Positions 38,748 to 47,186 of a DNA stretch of 64,000 nt are shown here, in pieces (position 1 is the first letter of the stretch; each line of letters opens with the position of its first letter). Below the pieces are notes generated by a model. That model did not search any database, was not told the origin of the DNA, and saw only the letters and a program-made list of their open reading frames with translations. The position numbers and the translations under genes are program-made. The stretch is from Amycolatopsis sp. cg9 (GTDB taxonomy: Bacteria; Actinomycetota; Actinomycetes; Mycobacteriales; Pseudonocardiaceae). The stretch covers positions 2,790,001 through 2,854,000 of the forward strand of contig NZ_CP166850.1 of assembly GCF_041346945.1 (NCBI RefSeq), read 5' to 3'.

Positions 38748-39404
38748 ATGACTGCTGCTCTCGGCGCGGCGAGCCTGATGGTCAACCTGCTCGCGGCGTA
38801 CGCCGACCGGCCCGAACCGCGTTCGGTGGCCGTCGTCGGCAACCAGCCGCTCCCGCCCGACCCCCAGCGCGCGAAGGCGATCGACGCCTGTGACCTGGTC
38901 ATCCGGGTCAACGGCTTCGTCGTCGACAAGCCCGGCGAGGAGATCGTCGGCTCCCGGACGCACGTCGTGGTGTTCAACCGGGCGATCCGGGCCACCCCGT
39001 ACGTCTTCCAGGACTACCGCAAGCGGCTCTACCTGCTGGTCGAGCCGGGCCGGATGCACTGGGAGCCGGAGGACGTGCCGGGCTGGTGGCCCGCCGACCT
39101 CGGCGCGGTCCCGGTGTCGAACCGCGAGGTCGTGCTGCCGCTGTCGGACGCACTGGGCCTGCCCACGCGCGACGAGCCGACGTGGTCGACCACCGGCACG
39201 CTGGCGGCCTGGATCGCGCGGACGTCGTTCCCGACCGCGCAGCTCGTGCTCACCGGGTTCTCGTTCATCGACAACCCCGACCAGACCTCGTGGGAGCACG
39301 CCGCCGGCGACTCCTGCATCGTCGGCCCGGAACACCAGATCGCCGCCGAAGGGCGGCTGCTGGACTCCTGGACCAAGACCGGCGACACCACCCTCCTGCG
39401 CTGA
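38748..39404 (+). CDS. GT29 sialyltransferase-like protein, candidate pseudaminyltransferase
   Basis: A 218-aa soluble protein. It shows the layout of GT29 sialyltransferases: VAVVGN (27-32) for the nucleotide, IDACDLVIRVN (45-55), STTGTLAA (147-154) followed by LVLTGFSFID (166-175), and H196 in GPEHQIAAEGRLL near the C-terminus, where the family's catalytic His lies. It is the first plus-strand gene before pseH and pseI, so transfer of CMP-pseudaminic acid to a wall glycan is a strong hypothesis. A GTG at 38697 would add 17 residues. No membrane anchor is present. Confidence 0.65.
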   Translation: MTAALGAASLMVNLLAAYADRPEPRSVAVVGNQPLPPDPQRAKAIDACDLVIRVNGFVVDKPGEEIVGSRTHVVVFNRAIRATPYVFQDYRKRLYLLVEPGRMHWEPEDVPGWWPADLGAVPVSNREVVLPLSDALGLPTRDEPTWSTTGTLAAWIARTSFPTAQLVLTGFSFIDNPDQTSWEHAAGDSCIVGPEHQIAAEGRLLDSWTKTGDTTLLR

Positions 39405-39437
39405 ACGCGCGTCCCCACCCCACGTAAGGACCCACCC

Positions 39438-39872
39438 ATGGCAGTGCAGAAACTGGGCAGAGGCTTCGTCGACCGGATCGCCCGGCTCATCGACTTCCGC
39501 GTCGACGACCGCACCCGCGGGCTCGCCGAGCGCGTCAACAACCTCGAGCACGCGACCGCCGACCACCGGCGCCGGCTGGACAACGCCGAGCACAGCCTCG
39601 AGCAGGCCCGCGGCGACCTGCGCTGGACGCGTGCCGAGCTCGACCGGCTGATCCCGCACGTGGCCGCGCAGGAAGGCCGCCTGGAGACGCTGCGCGAGTC
39701 GATGTCGCTGGTCCCGAAGGCCGATTCGGCGGAGATCGCCGAGGCCCGCACGCTGATCGAGGAGATCCAGCGCCAGCACGCGCAGATCCGGGTCCGGCTG
39801 GCGGGCATCTCCCGCTACGAGGACCGGCTGCGCCGCCTCGAGGACCGGGTCGAAGAGCCCGTCGCCCAGTAG
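39438..39872 (+). CDS. coiled-coil protein in the pseudaminic acid cluster
   Basis: A 144-aa, highly charged, all-helical protein. From about residue 30 to the end heptads of Leu/Ala/Val with Arg/Glu (ERVNNLEHATADHRRRLDN) predict a long coiled coil. No signal peptide and no TM segment. It lies between the GT29-like gene and pseH, the latter starting two bases after its stop. It may organise the transferase or the polymer length, but this is speculation. Confidence 0.65.
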   Translation: MAVQKLGRGFVDRIARLIDFRVDDRTRGLAERVNNLEHATADHRRRLDNAEHSLEQARGDLRWTRAELDRLIPHVAAQEGRLETLRESMSLVPKADSAEIAEARTLIEEIQRQHAQIRVRLAGISRYEDRLRRLEDRVEEPVAQ

Positions 39873-39873
39873 C

Positions 39874-40326
39874 TTGCACGCCCGGGAAGCCACCGAAGCG
39901 GACGCCGAGCTGCTGCTGGGCTGGCGCAACGACCCGCGGACGCGCCGGTCGTCGCGCTCGACGGCCGTGGTGGCCCTCGACGAGCACCTCGCGTGGTTGC
40001 GCGGGGTGCTGGCCGACCCGGAGCGGCTGCTGCTCGTCGTCGAGCGCGAAGGGGCGCCGGTCGGCACCGTCCGGTTCGACCGGCGCGACGGCGACGGCTG
40101 GGAGGTCAGCATCACGCTCGCCCCCGAGAGCCGCGGCCGCGGCCTGTCCGGCGCGGTGCTCGCCGAGGGGGAGCGGGCCGCGCGGGAGCGCCTCGGCGCC
40201 CGGGTCGTGCTGGCGGCGGTGCACCAGGACAACGCCGCTTCGGCGAAGCTCTTCGAGCGCGCCGGGTACGCCGAAGCCGCGCCTGCCGTCAGCGGCTTCC
40301 GGCAGCTGCGCAAGACTCTGAGCTGA
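39874..40326 (+). CDS. pseH: PseH-like GNAT N-acetyltransferase
   Basis: A 150-aa GNAT from a TTG start two bases after the upstream stop. ELLLGWRNDPRTRRSS at the N-terminus and EHLAWLRGVLADPE are typical of PseH and related amino-sugar acetyltransferases, and LAPESRGRGLSGAVL is the acetyl-CoA loop. It should acetylate the 4-amino group of UDP-4-amino-4,6-dideoxy-beta-L-AltNAc from PseC. The assignment rests on context plus family features. Confidence 0.8.
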   Translation: MHAREATEADAELLLGWRNDPRTRRSSRSTAVVALDEHLAWLRGVLADPERLLLVVEREGAPVGTVRFDRRDGDGWEVSITLAPESRGRGLSGAVLAEGERAARERLGARVVLAAVHQDNAASAKLFERAGYAEAAPAVSGFRQLRKTLS

Positions 40327-40353
40327 CCCGCAGTCCACCCCGGGGGAGGCACC

Positions 40354-41403
40354 ATGCACGACATCCGGTTCGGCGCGCACCTGATCGGTCCGGGCCACGC
40401 GCCGTTCGTCATCGCCGAGATGTCCGGCAACCACAACGGCGACCTCGACCGGGCGCTGCAGATCATCGACGTCATCGCGGAAACCGGCGCGCAGGCGGTC
40501 AAGCTGCAGACTTACCGCCCGGACACGATCACCATCGACGTCGACACCCCGGCGTTCCGGATCGGCGACTCGCATTCGCTGTGGGGCGGCGAAAACCTGT
40601 ACAAACTGTACGAAAAGGCCCACACCCCGTGGGAGTGGCACGCGCCGCTCTTCGAACGGGCCCGCGCTCGCGGCCTGGAAATCTTCTCCAGCCCGTTCGA
40701 CCCGACCGCCGTCGAGCTGCTGGAGTCCCTGGACGCGCCGGCGTACAAGATCGCGTCGTCGGAGATCGTCGACCTGCCGCTGATCGAGCTCTGCGCGCGC
40801 ACCGGGAAGCCGCTGGTCATCTCCACCGGCATGGCGAACGTCGCGGAGATCGACGCGGCCGTGCGCACCGCGCGCGAGGCGGGCAACGACCAGCTGATCG
40901 TGCTCGGTTGCACGGCGAGCTACCCGGCTTCGCCCCGCGAGAGCAACCTGCGCGGCCTGCCGCTGCTGGCCGGCCTGACGCAGACGCTGGTGGGCCTGTC
41001 CGACCACACGCCGGGCATCGGCGCGCCGGTCGCGGCCGTCGCGCTGGGCGCGGTCGCCATCGAGAAGCACGTCACCCTGGCCCGCGCGGACGGCGGCGTC
41101 GACTCGGAGTTCTCGCTGGAGCCCGCCGAGCTGGCCGCGCTGGTCGCCGAGACGCACCGCGCGTGGGAGGCCCTCGGCGAGCCGGTGCTGGGCCCGCGGG
41201 AGAGCGAGAAGGAGGGGCTGCGGCTGCGCCGGTCCCTCTACGTCGTGGAAGACGTGAAGGCCGGGGACGAGGTCACCGCGGCGAACGTCCGGTCGATCCG
41301 GCCCGCGGGCGGCCTGGCCCCGGCCGAGATCACCAAGGTCGTGGGGCGCACCTTCCGCGTCGACGCCGCGAAGGGCACGCCCCTGACCTGGGACCTGCTC
41401 TAG
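40354..41403 (+). CDS. pseI: pseudaminic acid synthase
   Basis: A 349-aa NeuB-family synthase that condenses 2,4-diacetamido-2,4,6-trideoxy-L-altrose with phosphoenolpyruvate. Features: FVIAEMSGNHNGDLDRAL at the start, AVKLQTYRPDTITID, KIASSEIVDLPLI, and a C-terminal antifreeze-like SAF domain (about 285-349). EKHVTLARADGGVDSEFSLE is the PseI form, whereas sialic and legionaminic synthases read GPDH at that place. Its stop overlaps the convergent pseC stop by four bases. Confidence 0.92.
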   Translation: MHDIRFGAHLIGPGHAPFVIAEMSGNHNGDLDRALQIIDVIAETGAQAVKLQTYRPDTITIDVDTPAFRIGDSHSLWGGENLYKLYEKAHTPWEWHAPLFERARARGLEIFSSPFDPTAVELLESLDAPAYKIASSEIVDLPLIELCARTGKPLVISTGMANVAEIDAAVRTAREAGNDQLIVLGCTASYPASPRESNLRGLPLLAGLTQTLVGLSDHTPGIGAPVAAVALGAVAIEKHVTLARADGGVDSEFSLEPAELAALVAETHRAWEALGEPVLGPRESEKEGLRLRRSLYVVEDVKAGDEVTAANVRSIRPAGGLAPAEITKVVGRTFRVDAAKGTPLTWDLL

Positions 41404-42530
41404 AAGAACGCGCGCACGGCGTCGACGACGCGGTCGACGTCGGCGTCCGTCAGCGCCGGGAACAGCGGCAGCGACAGCTCCTGCTCGTAGTACGCCTCGG
41501 CGTTCGGGCACAGGCCGCGGCGGTAGCCCAGGTCCTCGAAGACCGGGTGCCAGTACGCCGGGATGTAGTTGACCTGGACGCCGATGCCGGCCCCGCGCAG
41601 GTGCTCGAACAGCGCCTTCCGGCGGCCTTCGAGGACCCGCAGCGGGTAGAGGTGCCACACCGGGTCGGCGCCCGGGCGGCTCGGCGGGGTCGCCACGCCG
41701 TCGACGTCGGCCAGCGCCGCGGAGTACCGCGCGTGGATCTCGGCGCGGCGCTTCTTGAACTCCGCGAGCCGGGTGAGCTGGCTGCTGCCCAGGGCGCAGA
41801 GGACGTCCGGCAGGCGGTAGTTCAGCCCGAACTCGTGCACCTCCTGGTGCCAGCCGCCCTCGTCCGGGTAGCGCTGCTCGGCGCGGTCGCGGACCAGGCC
41901 GTGGTTGCGGAACTTCCGCGCCCGGTCCAGCAAAGCCGCGTCGGTCGTGACGACGGCGCCGCCTTCGGCCGTCGTGAGGTTCTTGGTCGGGAAGAACGAG
42001 AACGTCGTCAGGTCGGCGATCGAGCCCACCGGACGCCCCTGCCAGGACCCGCCGACCGAGTGCGCGGCGTCTTCCAGGAGCAGCGCGCCCGAGTCGTGGG
42101 CCGCCGCGGCGAGCGCGTCCAGCTCGGCCGGGTGGCCGGCGTAGTCGACGGCGGCGACGACCTTCGTGCGGTCGGTGATCGCCGCTTTCGCCGCCTCGAC
42201 GTCGAGGTTGCCGGTGTCCGCTTCGACGTCGGCGAAGACCACTTTCGCGCCGAACAGCGCCGCGGTGGCGGCCGTCGCCACGAAGGTCATCGGGCTGGTG
42301 ACGACCTCGTCACCCGGCTTGATCCCCGCGGCCGCGTAAGCGACGTGCAGGGCGGCGGTCCCCGACGTCACGGCGACCGCGGGCGTCCCGCCGGTGTGGG
42401 CCGCGAGGTCGGCCTCGAACTGCTGGACCGCGGGCCCGGTGGTCAGCCAATCACCCCGCAGGACGTCGACGACGGCCTGGATGTCCTCTTCGCTGATCGA
42501 CTGGCGGCCGTACGGGAGGAACTCAGCCAT
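41400..42530 (-). CDS. pseC: UDP-4-keto-6-deoxy-L-AltNAc aminotransferase PseC
   Basis: A 376-aa PLP aminotransferase of the DegT family. LPYGRQSISEEDIQAVVDVL at the start is typical of PseC, and K183 in FFPTKNLTTAEGG is the Schiff-base lysine, at the position reported for H. pylori PseC. It aminates C4 of the PseB product. Its ATG overlaps the pseB stop by eight bases, so pseB-pseC is a coupled minus-strand pair. Confidence 0.92.
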   Translation of the reverse strand: MAEFLPYGRQSISEEDIQAVVDVLRGDWLTTGPAVQQFEADLAAHTGGTPAVAVTSGTAALHVAYAAAGIKPGDEVVTSPMTFVATAATAALFGAKVVFADVEADTGNLDVEAAKAAITDRTKVVAAVDYAGHPAELDALAAAAHDSGALLLEDAAHSVGGSWQGRPVGSIADLTTFSFFPTKNLTTAEGGAVVTTDAALLDRARKFRNHGLVRDRAEQRYPDEGGWHQEVHEFGLNYRLPDVLCALGSSQLTRLAEFKKRRAEIHARYSAALADVDGVATPPSRPGADPVWHLYPLRVLEGRRKALFEHLRGAGIGVQVNYIPAYWHPVFEDLGYRRGLCPNAEAYYEQELSLPLFPALTDADVDRVVDAVRAFF

Positions 42531-43506
42531 GCTGTTCGACCAGGTCTCGCAGCTCTTCGGGGTTCAGCCACAGGTCGTTCGTGTCCGAGCGGTAGGCGAA
42601 GCCCTCCGGCATCGGCGTCCCGCCCTCGGGCTCCTGGTAGCCCCAGCCCGCGAGGTGCGGCTGGACGACGTAGCGGTCCTCGAGCTTGACCGTCCGTCGC
42701 GCGTCGTCGGGGGCGATCATCTCCTCGTGCAGCTTCTCGCCCGGCCGGATGCCGACCTCGTGCATCTCGCTGCCCGGCGCGATCGCCTGGGCCAGGTCGA
42801 CCAGCCGCATGCTCGGGATCCGCGGCACGTACAGCTCGCCGCCGTGCATCTGGTCGAAGGAGTCGACGACGAACCGCACGGCCTGGGGGAGCGTGATCCA
42901 GAAGCGGGTCATCTCCTTGTGCGTGATCGGCAGCGACTCGCCCTGCTCGGCCAGCTTGCGGAAGAACGGGATGACGCTGCCGCGCGAGCCCATGACGTTG
43001 CCGTAGCGGACCACCGAGAAGCGCGTCACGTGCGCGGCCGCGTAGTGGTTGCCGCTGATGAACATCCGGTCGGCGCACAGCTTGGTGGCGCCGTAGAGGT
43101 TGATCGGGCTGGACGCCTTGTCGGTCGACAGCGCGACGACCTTCTTGACGCCGGTGTCGATCGCGGCCTCGATCACGTTCTGCGAGCCCATGACGTTGGT
43201 CTGGACGAATTCGAACGGGTTGTACTCACCGGTGTCCACCTGCTTGAGCGCGGCGGCGTGCACGACGTAGTCGACGCCGTGCATGGCGCGCTCGAGCCGG
43301 CGCCGGTCGCGGATGTCGCCGATGAACCAGCGCAGCCGCGGGTCGTCGCCGAACAGCTGGCGCGTTTCGTACTGCTTCAGCTCGTCGCGGGAGAGCACGA
43401 CCAGCCGGCTCGGGTTCAGTTCGGCGAGCGCGTGCGCGATGAACGCCTTGCCGAAGGAACCGGTCCCGCCGGTGAGCAGGATGCTGGAGCCATCCAGCTC
43501 GGACAT
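42523..43506 (-). CDS. pseB: UDP-GlcNAc 4,6-dehydratase (inverting) PseB
   Basis: A 327-aa extended SDR (FlaA1/PseB type). The cofactor motif is LLTGGTGSFGK, and the active site STDKASSPINLYGATK holds D129, K130, Y138 and K142, where inverting dehydratases have Asp-Lys rather than the Asp-Glu of retaining ones. AAALKQVDTGEYNPFE is also diagnostic. It performs the first step of pseudaminic acid synthesis from UDP-GlcNAc and is divergent from pseF across about 40 bases. Confidence 0.93.
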   Translation of the reverse strand: MSELDGSSILLTGGTGSFGKAFIAHALAELNPSRLVVLSRDELKQYETRQLFGDDPRLRWFIGDIRDRRRLERAMHGVDYVVHAAALKQVDTGEYNPFEFVQTNVMGSQNVIEAAIDTGVKKVVALSTDKASSPINLYGATKLCADRMFISGNHYAAAHVTRFSVVRYGNVMGSRGSVIPFFRKLAEQGESLPITHKEMTRFWITLPQAVRFVVDSFDQMHGGELYVPRIPSMRLVDLAQAIAPGSEMHEVGIRPGEKLHEEMIAPDDARRTVKLEDRYVVQPHLAGWGYQEPEGGTPMPEGFAYRSDTNDLWLNPEELRDLVEQHG

Positions 43507-43546
43507 CGTTGACCTCCGCGTTTGGGGTGGGTTGCCGTCGGCCATC

Positions 43547-44293
43547 ATGTCACCCATGCGTGGAGCGCCCGGTGTCAACGCCGTCATCCAGGCCCGGTCG
43601 AGCTCGACCAGGCTGCCCGGCAAGGTGCTGCGCCCGCTCGCCGGCCGCAGCGTGCTGGGCTGGGTCGTCCGGGCCGCCGCGGCCGCTCCCGGCGTCGACC
43701 AGGTGGTGGTCGCGACCTCCTCGAACGCCTCCGACGACGACGTCGCCCTGGAAGCCGCTCGCTGCGGTGCCGCCGTGGTCCGGGGTCCGCTCGACGACGT
43801 CCTCGAACGGTTCGCCGTCGCGCTGCGGGAGCACCCCGCGGACGCCGTGATCAGGCTCACCGCGGACTGCCCGCTGCTGGACCCGTCGCTGATCGGCCAG
43901 CTCGCGGCGCTGTGGCGCGCCCAGCCGGCGCTCGACTACGTCAGCACCACCCTCGTCCGGACGCTGCCGCGCGGCTTCGACGCCGAGCTGGTGCGCGCCG
44001 ACGTGCTCCTCGAGCAGGTTTCTTCCGCCGTCGGCGTGCACCGCGAGCACGTGACTTCGGGCATCTACTCGCAGCCGACGCGCTATTCGTGCGCCGGGGT
44101 GGTGGTGAGCCCGGCCGCCGACGACCTGCGCGTGACGCTGGACACCGCCGAGGACTGGGAGCTGCTGTCCGCGCTGGTGGCCGAGCTGGGCGACGGCGTC
44201 GGCGACTGGCGGGCCGTGGTCGCGCTGCTGCGCGCGCGGCCGGACCTGGTGGCGCTGAACGCGCACGTCGAGCAGAAGAAGGTCGGCCGGTGA
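43547..44293 (+). CDS. pseF: pseudaminic acid cytidylyltransferase PseF (SpsF type)
   Basis: A 248-aa cytidylyltransferase. AVIQARSSSTRLPGKVLRPL is the CTP-binding start of the SpsF family, followed by RLTADCPLLDP with the metal-binding Asp and DLRVTLDTAEDWELL. It activates pseudaminic acid with CTP to CMP-Pse. A second ATG at 43556 is an alternative start. The stop overlaps the pseG GTG. Confidence 0.88.
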   Translation: MSPMRGAPGVNAVIQARSSSTRLPGKVLRPLAGRSVLGWVVRAAAAAPGVDQVVVATSSNASDDDVALEAARCGAAVVRGPLDDVLERFAVALREHPADAVIRLTADCPLLDPSLIGQLAALWRAQPALDYVSTTLVRTLPRGFDAELVRADVLLEQVSSAVGVHREHVTSGIYSQPTRYSCAGVVVSPAADDLRVTLDTAEDWELLSALVAELGDGVGDWRAVVALLRARPDLVALNAHVEQKKVGR

Positions 44294-45267
44294 GGCTGCT
44301 GCTGCGCGCGGACGCGTCGGCGTCGATCGGCGCCGGCCACATCGCGCGGATGGTCGCCTACGCCGAGCGGGCGGTGGCGCGCGGCTGGCGGGTCGCGTTC
44401 TCGGGCCGGGTGGACAACGCCGAGTGGCTCGCTTCGCGCTTCGACGAGCTGGGGGTCGAGCGGGTGCCGTTCGACGCGGCGGGGTTCGACGCGGTCGTGG
44501 TCGACCACTACGGCCTCGGCGACGTGCGCGGCGAGGTCAACGCGGCCGGCGCCGTGCTGGTGTCGATCGAGGACGACGTGTTCGGGCGCCGTCCCGCGGA
44601 CATCGTCGTGGACTCGAGCTTCGCGCCCGCTCCCCGGCCGGACGACGGCTCGGACGTGCTGCTGCGCGGCATCGAGTACGCGCCGCTCAGGGACGTCGTG
44701 CGGGGAACGCGCCGGGCGCCGTCCGGCCCGCCGCCGCACGTCACCGTGGTCCTGGGCGGCGGCGCCGAGTGGTCGGCGACGGTCGGGTTGCTGCTGCGCG
44801 CGCTTCGGGACACCGAGCAGCCGTTCGTGGCGGACGCCTTGGTGCGCGGGGAGCCTTCGGTGCCCGCTTTGCTCCCCGGGCAGTCGATCCGCGTGACCCC
44901 GCCGAGCCCGGCGCTGCTCGACGTCCTGGCGACGACCGACGTCGCCGTGAGCGCGTCCGGGGTGACGTTCGTGGAGCTGTGCTGCCTCGGCGTCCCGACG
45001 GCGGCGGTCCGGCTGGTCGACAACCAGGAGCCGGGCTACCGGGCGGCGCTCGGGCTGGGCCTGGCGGCCGGGCTCGGCCCCGCGGAGTCCTTGGCGGATC
45101 GGCTGCCGGCGGTGACGGCGGTGCTGCGTTCGCTGCTGACCGACGCCGGGCTCCGCCGGTCGCTGTCGGCCACGGCGTCGTCCACAGTGGACGGCCTCGG
45201 CGTCGACCGGGTCCTGGATTCGCTGGCATCGAGGACCGGATCTGTCCGCGATGCTTCTTATCGTTGA
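44290..45267 (+). CDS. pseG: UDP-2,4-diacetamido-2,4,6-trideoxy-L-altrose hydrolase PseG
   Basis: A 325-aa GT-B-fold nucleotide-sugar hydrolase. The N-terminal ASIGAGHIARM holds H17, the catalytic histidine of C. jejuni PseG. VVVDHYGL and a C-terminal nucleotide half (LLDVLATTDVAVSASGVTFV then ELCCLGVP) follow. It removes UDP to give the free sugar for PseI. Translation is coupled to pseF by a GTGA overlap. With B, C, H, I and F also present the six-step pathway is complete. Confidence 0.88.
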   Translation: MRLLLRADASASIGAGHIARMVAYAERAVARGWRVAFSGRVDNAEWLASRFDELGVERVPFDAAGFDAVVVDHYGLGDVRGEVNAAGAVLVSIEDDVFGRRPADIVVDSSFAPAPRPDDGSDVLLRGIEYAPLRDVVRGTRRAPSGPPPHVTVVLGGGAEWSATVGLLLRALRDTEQPFVADALVRGEPSVPALLPGQSIRVTPPSPALLDVLATTDVAVSASGVTFVELCCLGVPTAAVRLVDNQEPGYRAALGLGLAAGLGPAESLADRLPAVTAVLRSLLTDAGLRRSLSATASSTVDGLGVDRVLDSLASRTGSVRDASYR

Positions 45268-45270
45268 GGC

Positions 45271-46410
45271 ATGACGATCACCCCGTTCCGCATCGACGTT
45301 CCCCAGGCCACCCTCGACGACCTCCGCACGCGCCTGGCGAACACCCGCTGGCCCGACCAGCCCGCCGGCACCGGCTGGCGGCTCGGGGCACCGGTCGACT
45401 ACGTGCGCGAGCTGGCGGAGTACTGGCGGACGGGCTTCGACTGGCGGGCGCAGGAGGCGCGGCTCAACGCGTTCCCGCAGTTCACGACGACGATCGACGG
45501 CACGAACGTGCACTTCCTGCACGTGGTCTCCCCGGAGCCGTCGGCGACACCGGTGCTGCTGACCCACGGCTGGCCGGGCTCGATCGTGGAGTTCCTGGAC
45601 GTGATCGGCCCGCTGACGGACCCCCGCGCGTACGGCGGCGACCCGGCGGACGCGCTGACCGTGGTGGTCCCGTCGATCCCGGGTTACGGCTTTTCGGGCC
45701 CGACCCCGACCCCGGACTGGGGCCCGGACCGGGTGGCGCGCGCGTTCGCCTCGCTGATGACGTCGCTGGGCTACGAGCGCTTCGGCGCCCACGGCGGTGA
45801 CTGGGGCGCGATCATTTCGCGCGAGCTGGCGGTCCAGTTCCCTTCGCGGCTGCTCGGCATCCACGTGACGATGCTGCCGTCGGCGGTGGCCCGGTCCGAG
45901 GAGGATCTCGCGGGGCTTTCGGATCCGGCGCTGGGCAAGCGGTCGCTGGCGAAGGGCCAGGCGTTCTCGGCGTCGGGCACGGGCTACGCGATGATCCAGG
46001 CGACCAAGCCGCAGACCCTGGCGTACGGCCTGCACGACTCCCCGGCGGGCCAGCTGGCGTGGATCGCGGAGAAGTTCCGGTCGTTTTCGAACACGACGGT
46101 GGACCTGATCGACCGTGACGACCTGCTGGCGGACGTGTCGATCTACTGGTTCACCGAGACGGCGAACTCTTCGGCCCGGCTGTACGCGGCGCTGACCGGG
46201 GGCTGGGGAGCGCCCCCGCCGGTGAACCCGGTCCCGACGGCGGTGGCGGTGTTCCCGGACGACATCGGCTTGCCGATCCGGGAGCTGGCGGAGCGAACGG
46301 ACGAGATCGTCCGGTGGACGGAGTTCCCGACCGGCGGCCACTTCGCGGGCCTGGAGGAACCGGACGCGCTGATCGGTGACCTGCGAGCGTTCTTCAGCTC
46401 CGTGCGCTGA
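45271..46410 (+). CDS. epoxide-hydrolase-family alpha/beta hydrolase
   Basis: A 379-aa protein with the N-terminal EHN-type region ([20 protein letters not shown]) of microsomal-type epoxide hydrolases. Catalytic features: oxyanion motif HGWPGS (99-104), nucleophile D177 in HGGDWGA, and H357 in [11 protein letters not shown]. It starts three bases after pseG, so it is probably co-transcribed with the pseudaminic acid genes, but no step of that pathway needs it. It may be a passenger or act on another substrate. Confidence 0.85.
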   Translation: MTITPFRIDVPQATLDDLRTRLANTRWPDQPAGTGWRLGAPVDYVRELAEYWRTGFDWRAQEARLNAFPQFTTTIDGTNVHFLHVVSPEPSATPVLLTHGWPGSIVEFLDVIGPLTDPRAYGGDPADALTVVVPSIPGYGFSGPTPTPDWGPDRVARAFASLMTSLGYERFGAHGGDWGAIISRELAVQFPSRLLGIHVTMLPSAVARSEEDLAGLSDPALGKRSLAKGQAFSASGTGYAMIQATKPQTLAYGLHDSPAGQLAWIAEKFRSFSNTTVDLIDRDDLLADVSIYWFTETANSSARLYAALTGGWGAPPPVNPVPTAVAVFPDDIGLPIRELAERTDEIVRWTEFPTGGHFAGLEEPDALIGDLRAFFSSVR

Positions 46411-46434
46411 CGGCCGGGCCGGCTCCGCGGCGAG

Positions 46435-46477
46435 TTGTCCACAGGGGTTGTCCACAGGCCGCTCGGTCTGTGGACAA
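46435..46477. promoter_or_regulatory. triplet of DnaA-box-like sites (site B)
   Basis: TTGTCCACA at 46435-46443 and 46448-46456, inverted copy at 46469-46477. The two-direct-plus-one-inverted layout is nearly the same as at 11287-11328. It lies between convergent genes (epoxide hydrolase and bpa), so a promoter role is unlikely. Confidence 0.6.
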
Positions 46478-46491
46478 CCCCGCCGCACCCG

Positions 46492-47043
46492 TCAGAGGTA
46501 CTGACCCGTCCCCGAGATCCCCGGGCCGTGCCCTTCGTGCCCCAGCCCGGGACCACCGGCCGACGGCCCGGCCGGCAACCCGCGCCGCATCTGCTCGAGC
46601 TGCACCCGCGCCGCCATCTGCTGGGCGAACAGCGCCGTCTGTATCCCGCTGAACAGCCCCTCGAGCCACCCCACCAGCTGGGCCTGCGCGATCCGCAGCT
46701 CCGCGTCCGAAGGCGTCTGGTCGTCCGTGAACGGCCGCACGAGCCGCTCCAGCTCGTCCTGGAGCTCCGGGGCCAGCGAAGCCGCCAGCTCCTTCACCGA
46801 CGTCTCGTGGATCTCGCGCACGCGGTTGCGGGACGCGTCGTCCAGCGGGGCCGCGCGGACCTCCTCGAGGAGCTGCTTGATCATCGTGCCGATCCGCATC
46901 ACCTTCGCCGGCTCCTCGACGAGGTCGCCGACCGACTCGGGGTGTTCCTCCGCCCCCACCGGGGTGCCGTCCGGGCCCACGACCACCACGTGGGGTGAAG
47001 ATTCCTGGCCAGCGTCACCGGCTGTGAAGTTCGGCTCGGTCAT
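46492..47043 (-). CDS. bpa: bacterial proteasome activator Bpa
   Basis: A 183-aa helical protein, homologous to M. tuberculosis Rv3780 (Bpa/PafE). The helical core includes EEVRAAPLDDASRNRVREIH and RIAQAQLVGWLEGLFSGIQT, followed by a Gly-rich tail ending in GQYL. That C-terminal GQYL is the motif that docks into the 20S proteasome alpha ring and opens its gate. Bpa forms an ATP-independent ring that delivers unfolded proteins. Its presence implies a 20S proteasome elsewhere in the genome. Adjacent to the Rv3778c-like gene as in mycobacteria. Confidence 0.92.
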   Translation of the reverse strand: MTEPNFTAGDAGQESSPHVVVVGPDGTPVGAEEHPESVGDLVEEPAKVMRIGTMIKQLLEEVRAAPLDDASRNRVREIHETSVKELAASLAPELQDELERLVRPFTDDQTPSDAELRIAQAQLVGWLEGLFSGIQTALFAQQMAARVQLEQMRRGLPAGPSAGGPGLGHEGHGPGISGTGQYL

Positions 47044-47186
47044 GTGCTCCATCCTGGCTTGCGTTCGACACGCTCCGCGACACCCACGGGGCGTCCGTAT
47101 CCGAGCGTAGCCGCTTCGGGGGTTCCCGGTGGCTCTCCACCCAACCCCGGGCGCACGGCGAAACCGCACGTCCGTACGGTGTCCAC

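Noticed and set aside
37683..40502. 939-aa minus frame extending upstream of wzm
   Set aside because: Only the last 316 codons have ABC-permease character; the rest is antisense to the GT29-like, coiled-coil and pseH genes.
40354..45267. Sialic or legionaminic acid pathway instead of pseudaminic acid
   Set aside because: The inverting PseB dehydratase (Asp-Lys), a PseC-type aminotransferase and the GGVD form of the synthase point to pseudaminic acid.
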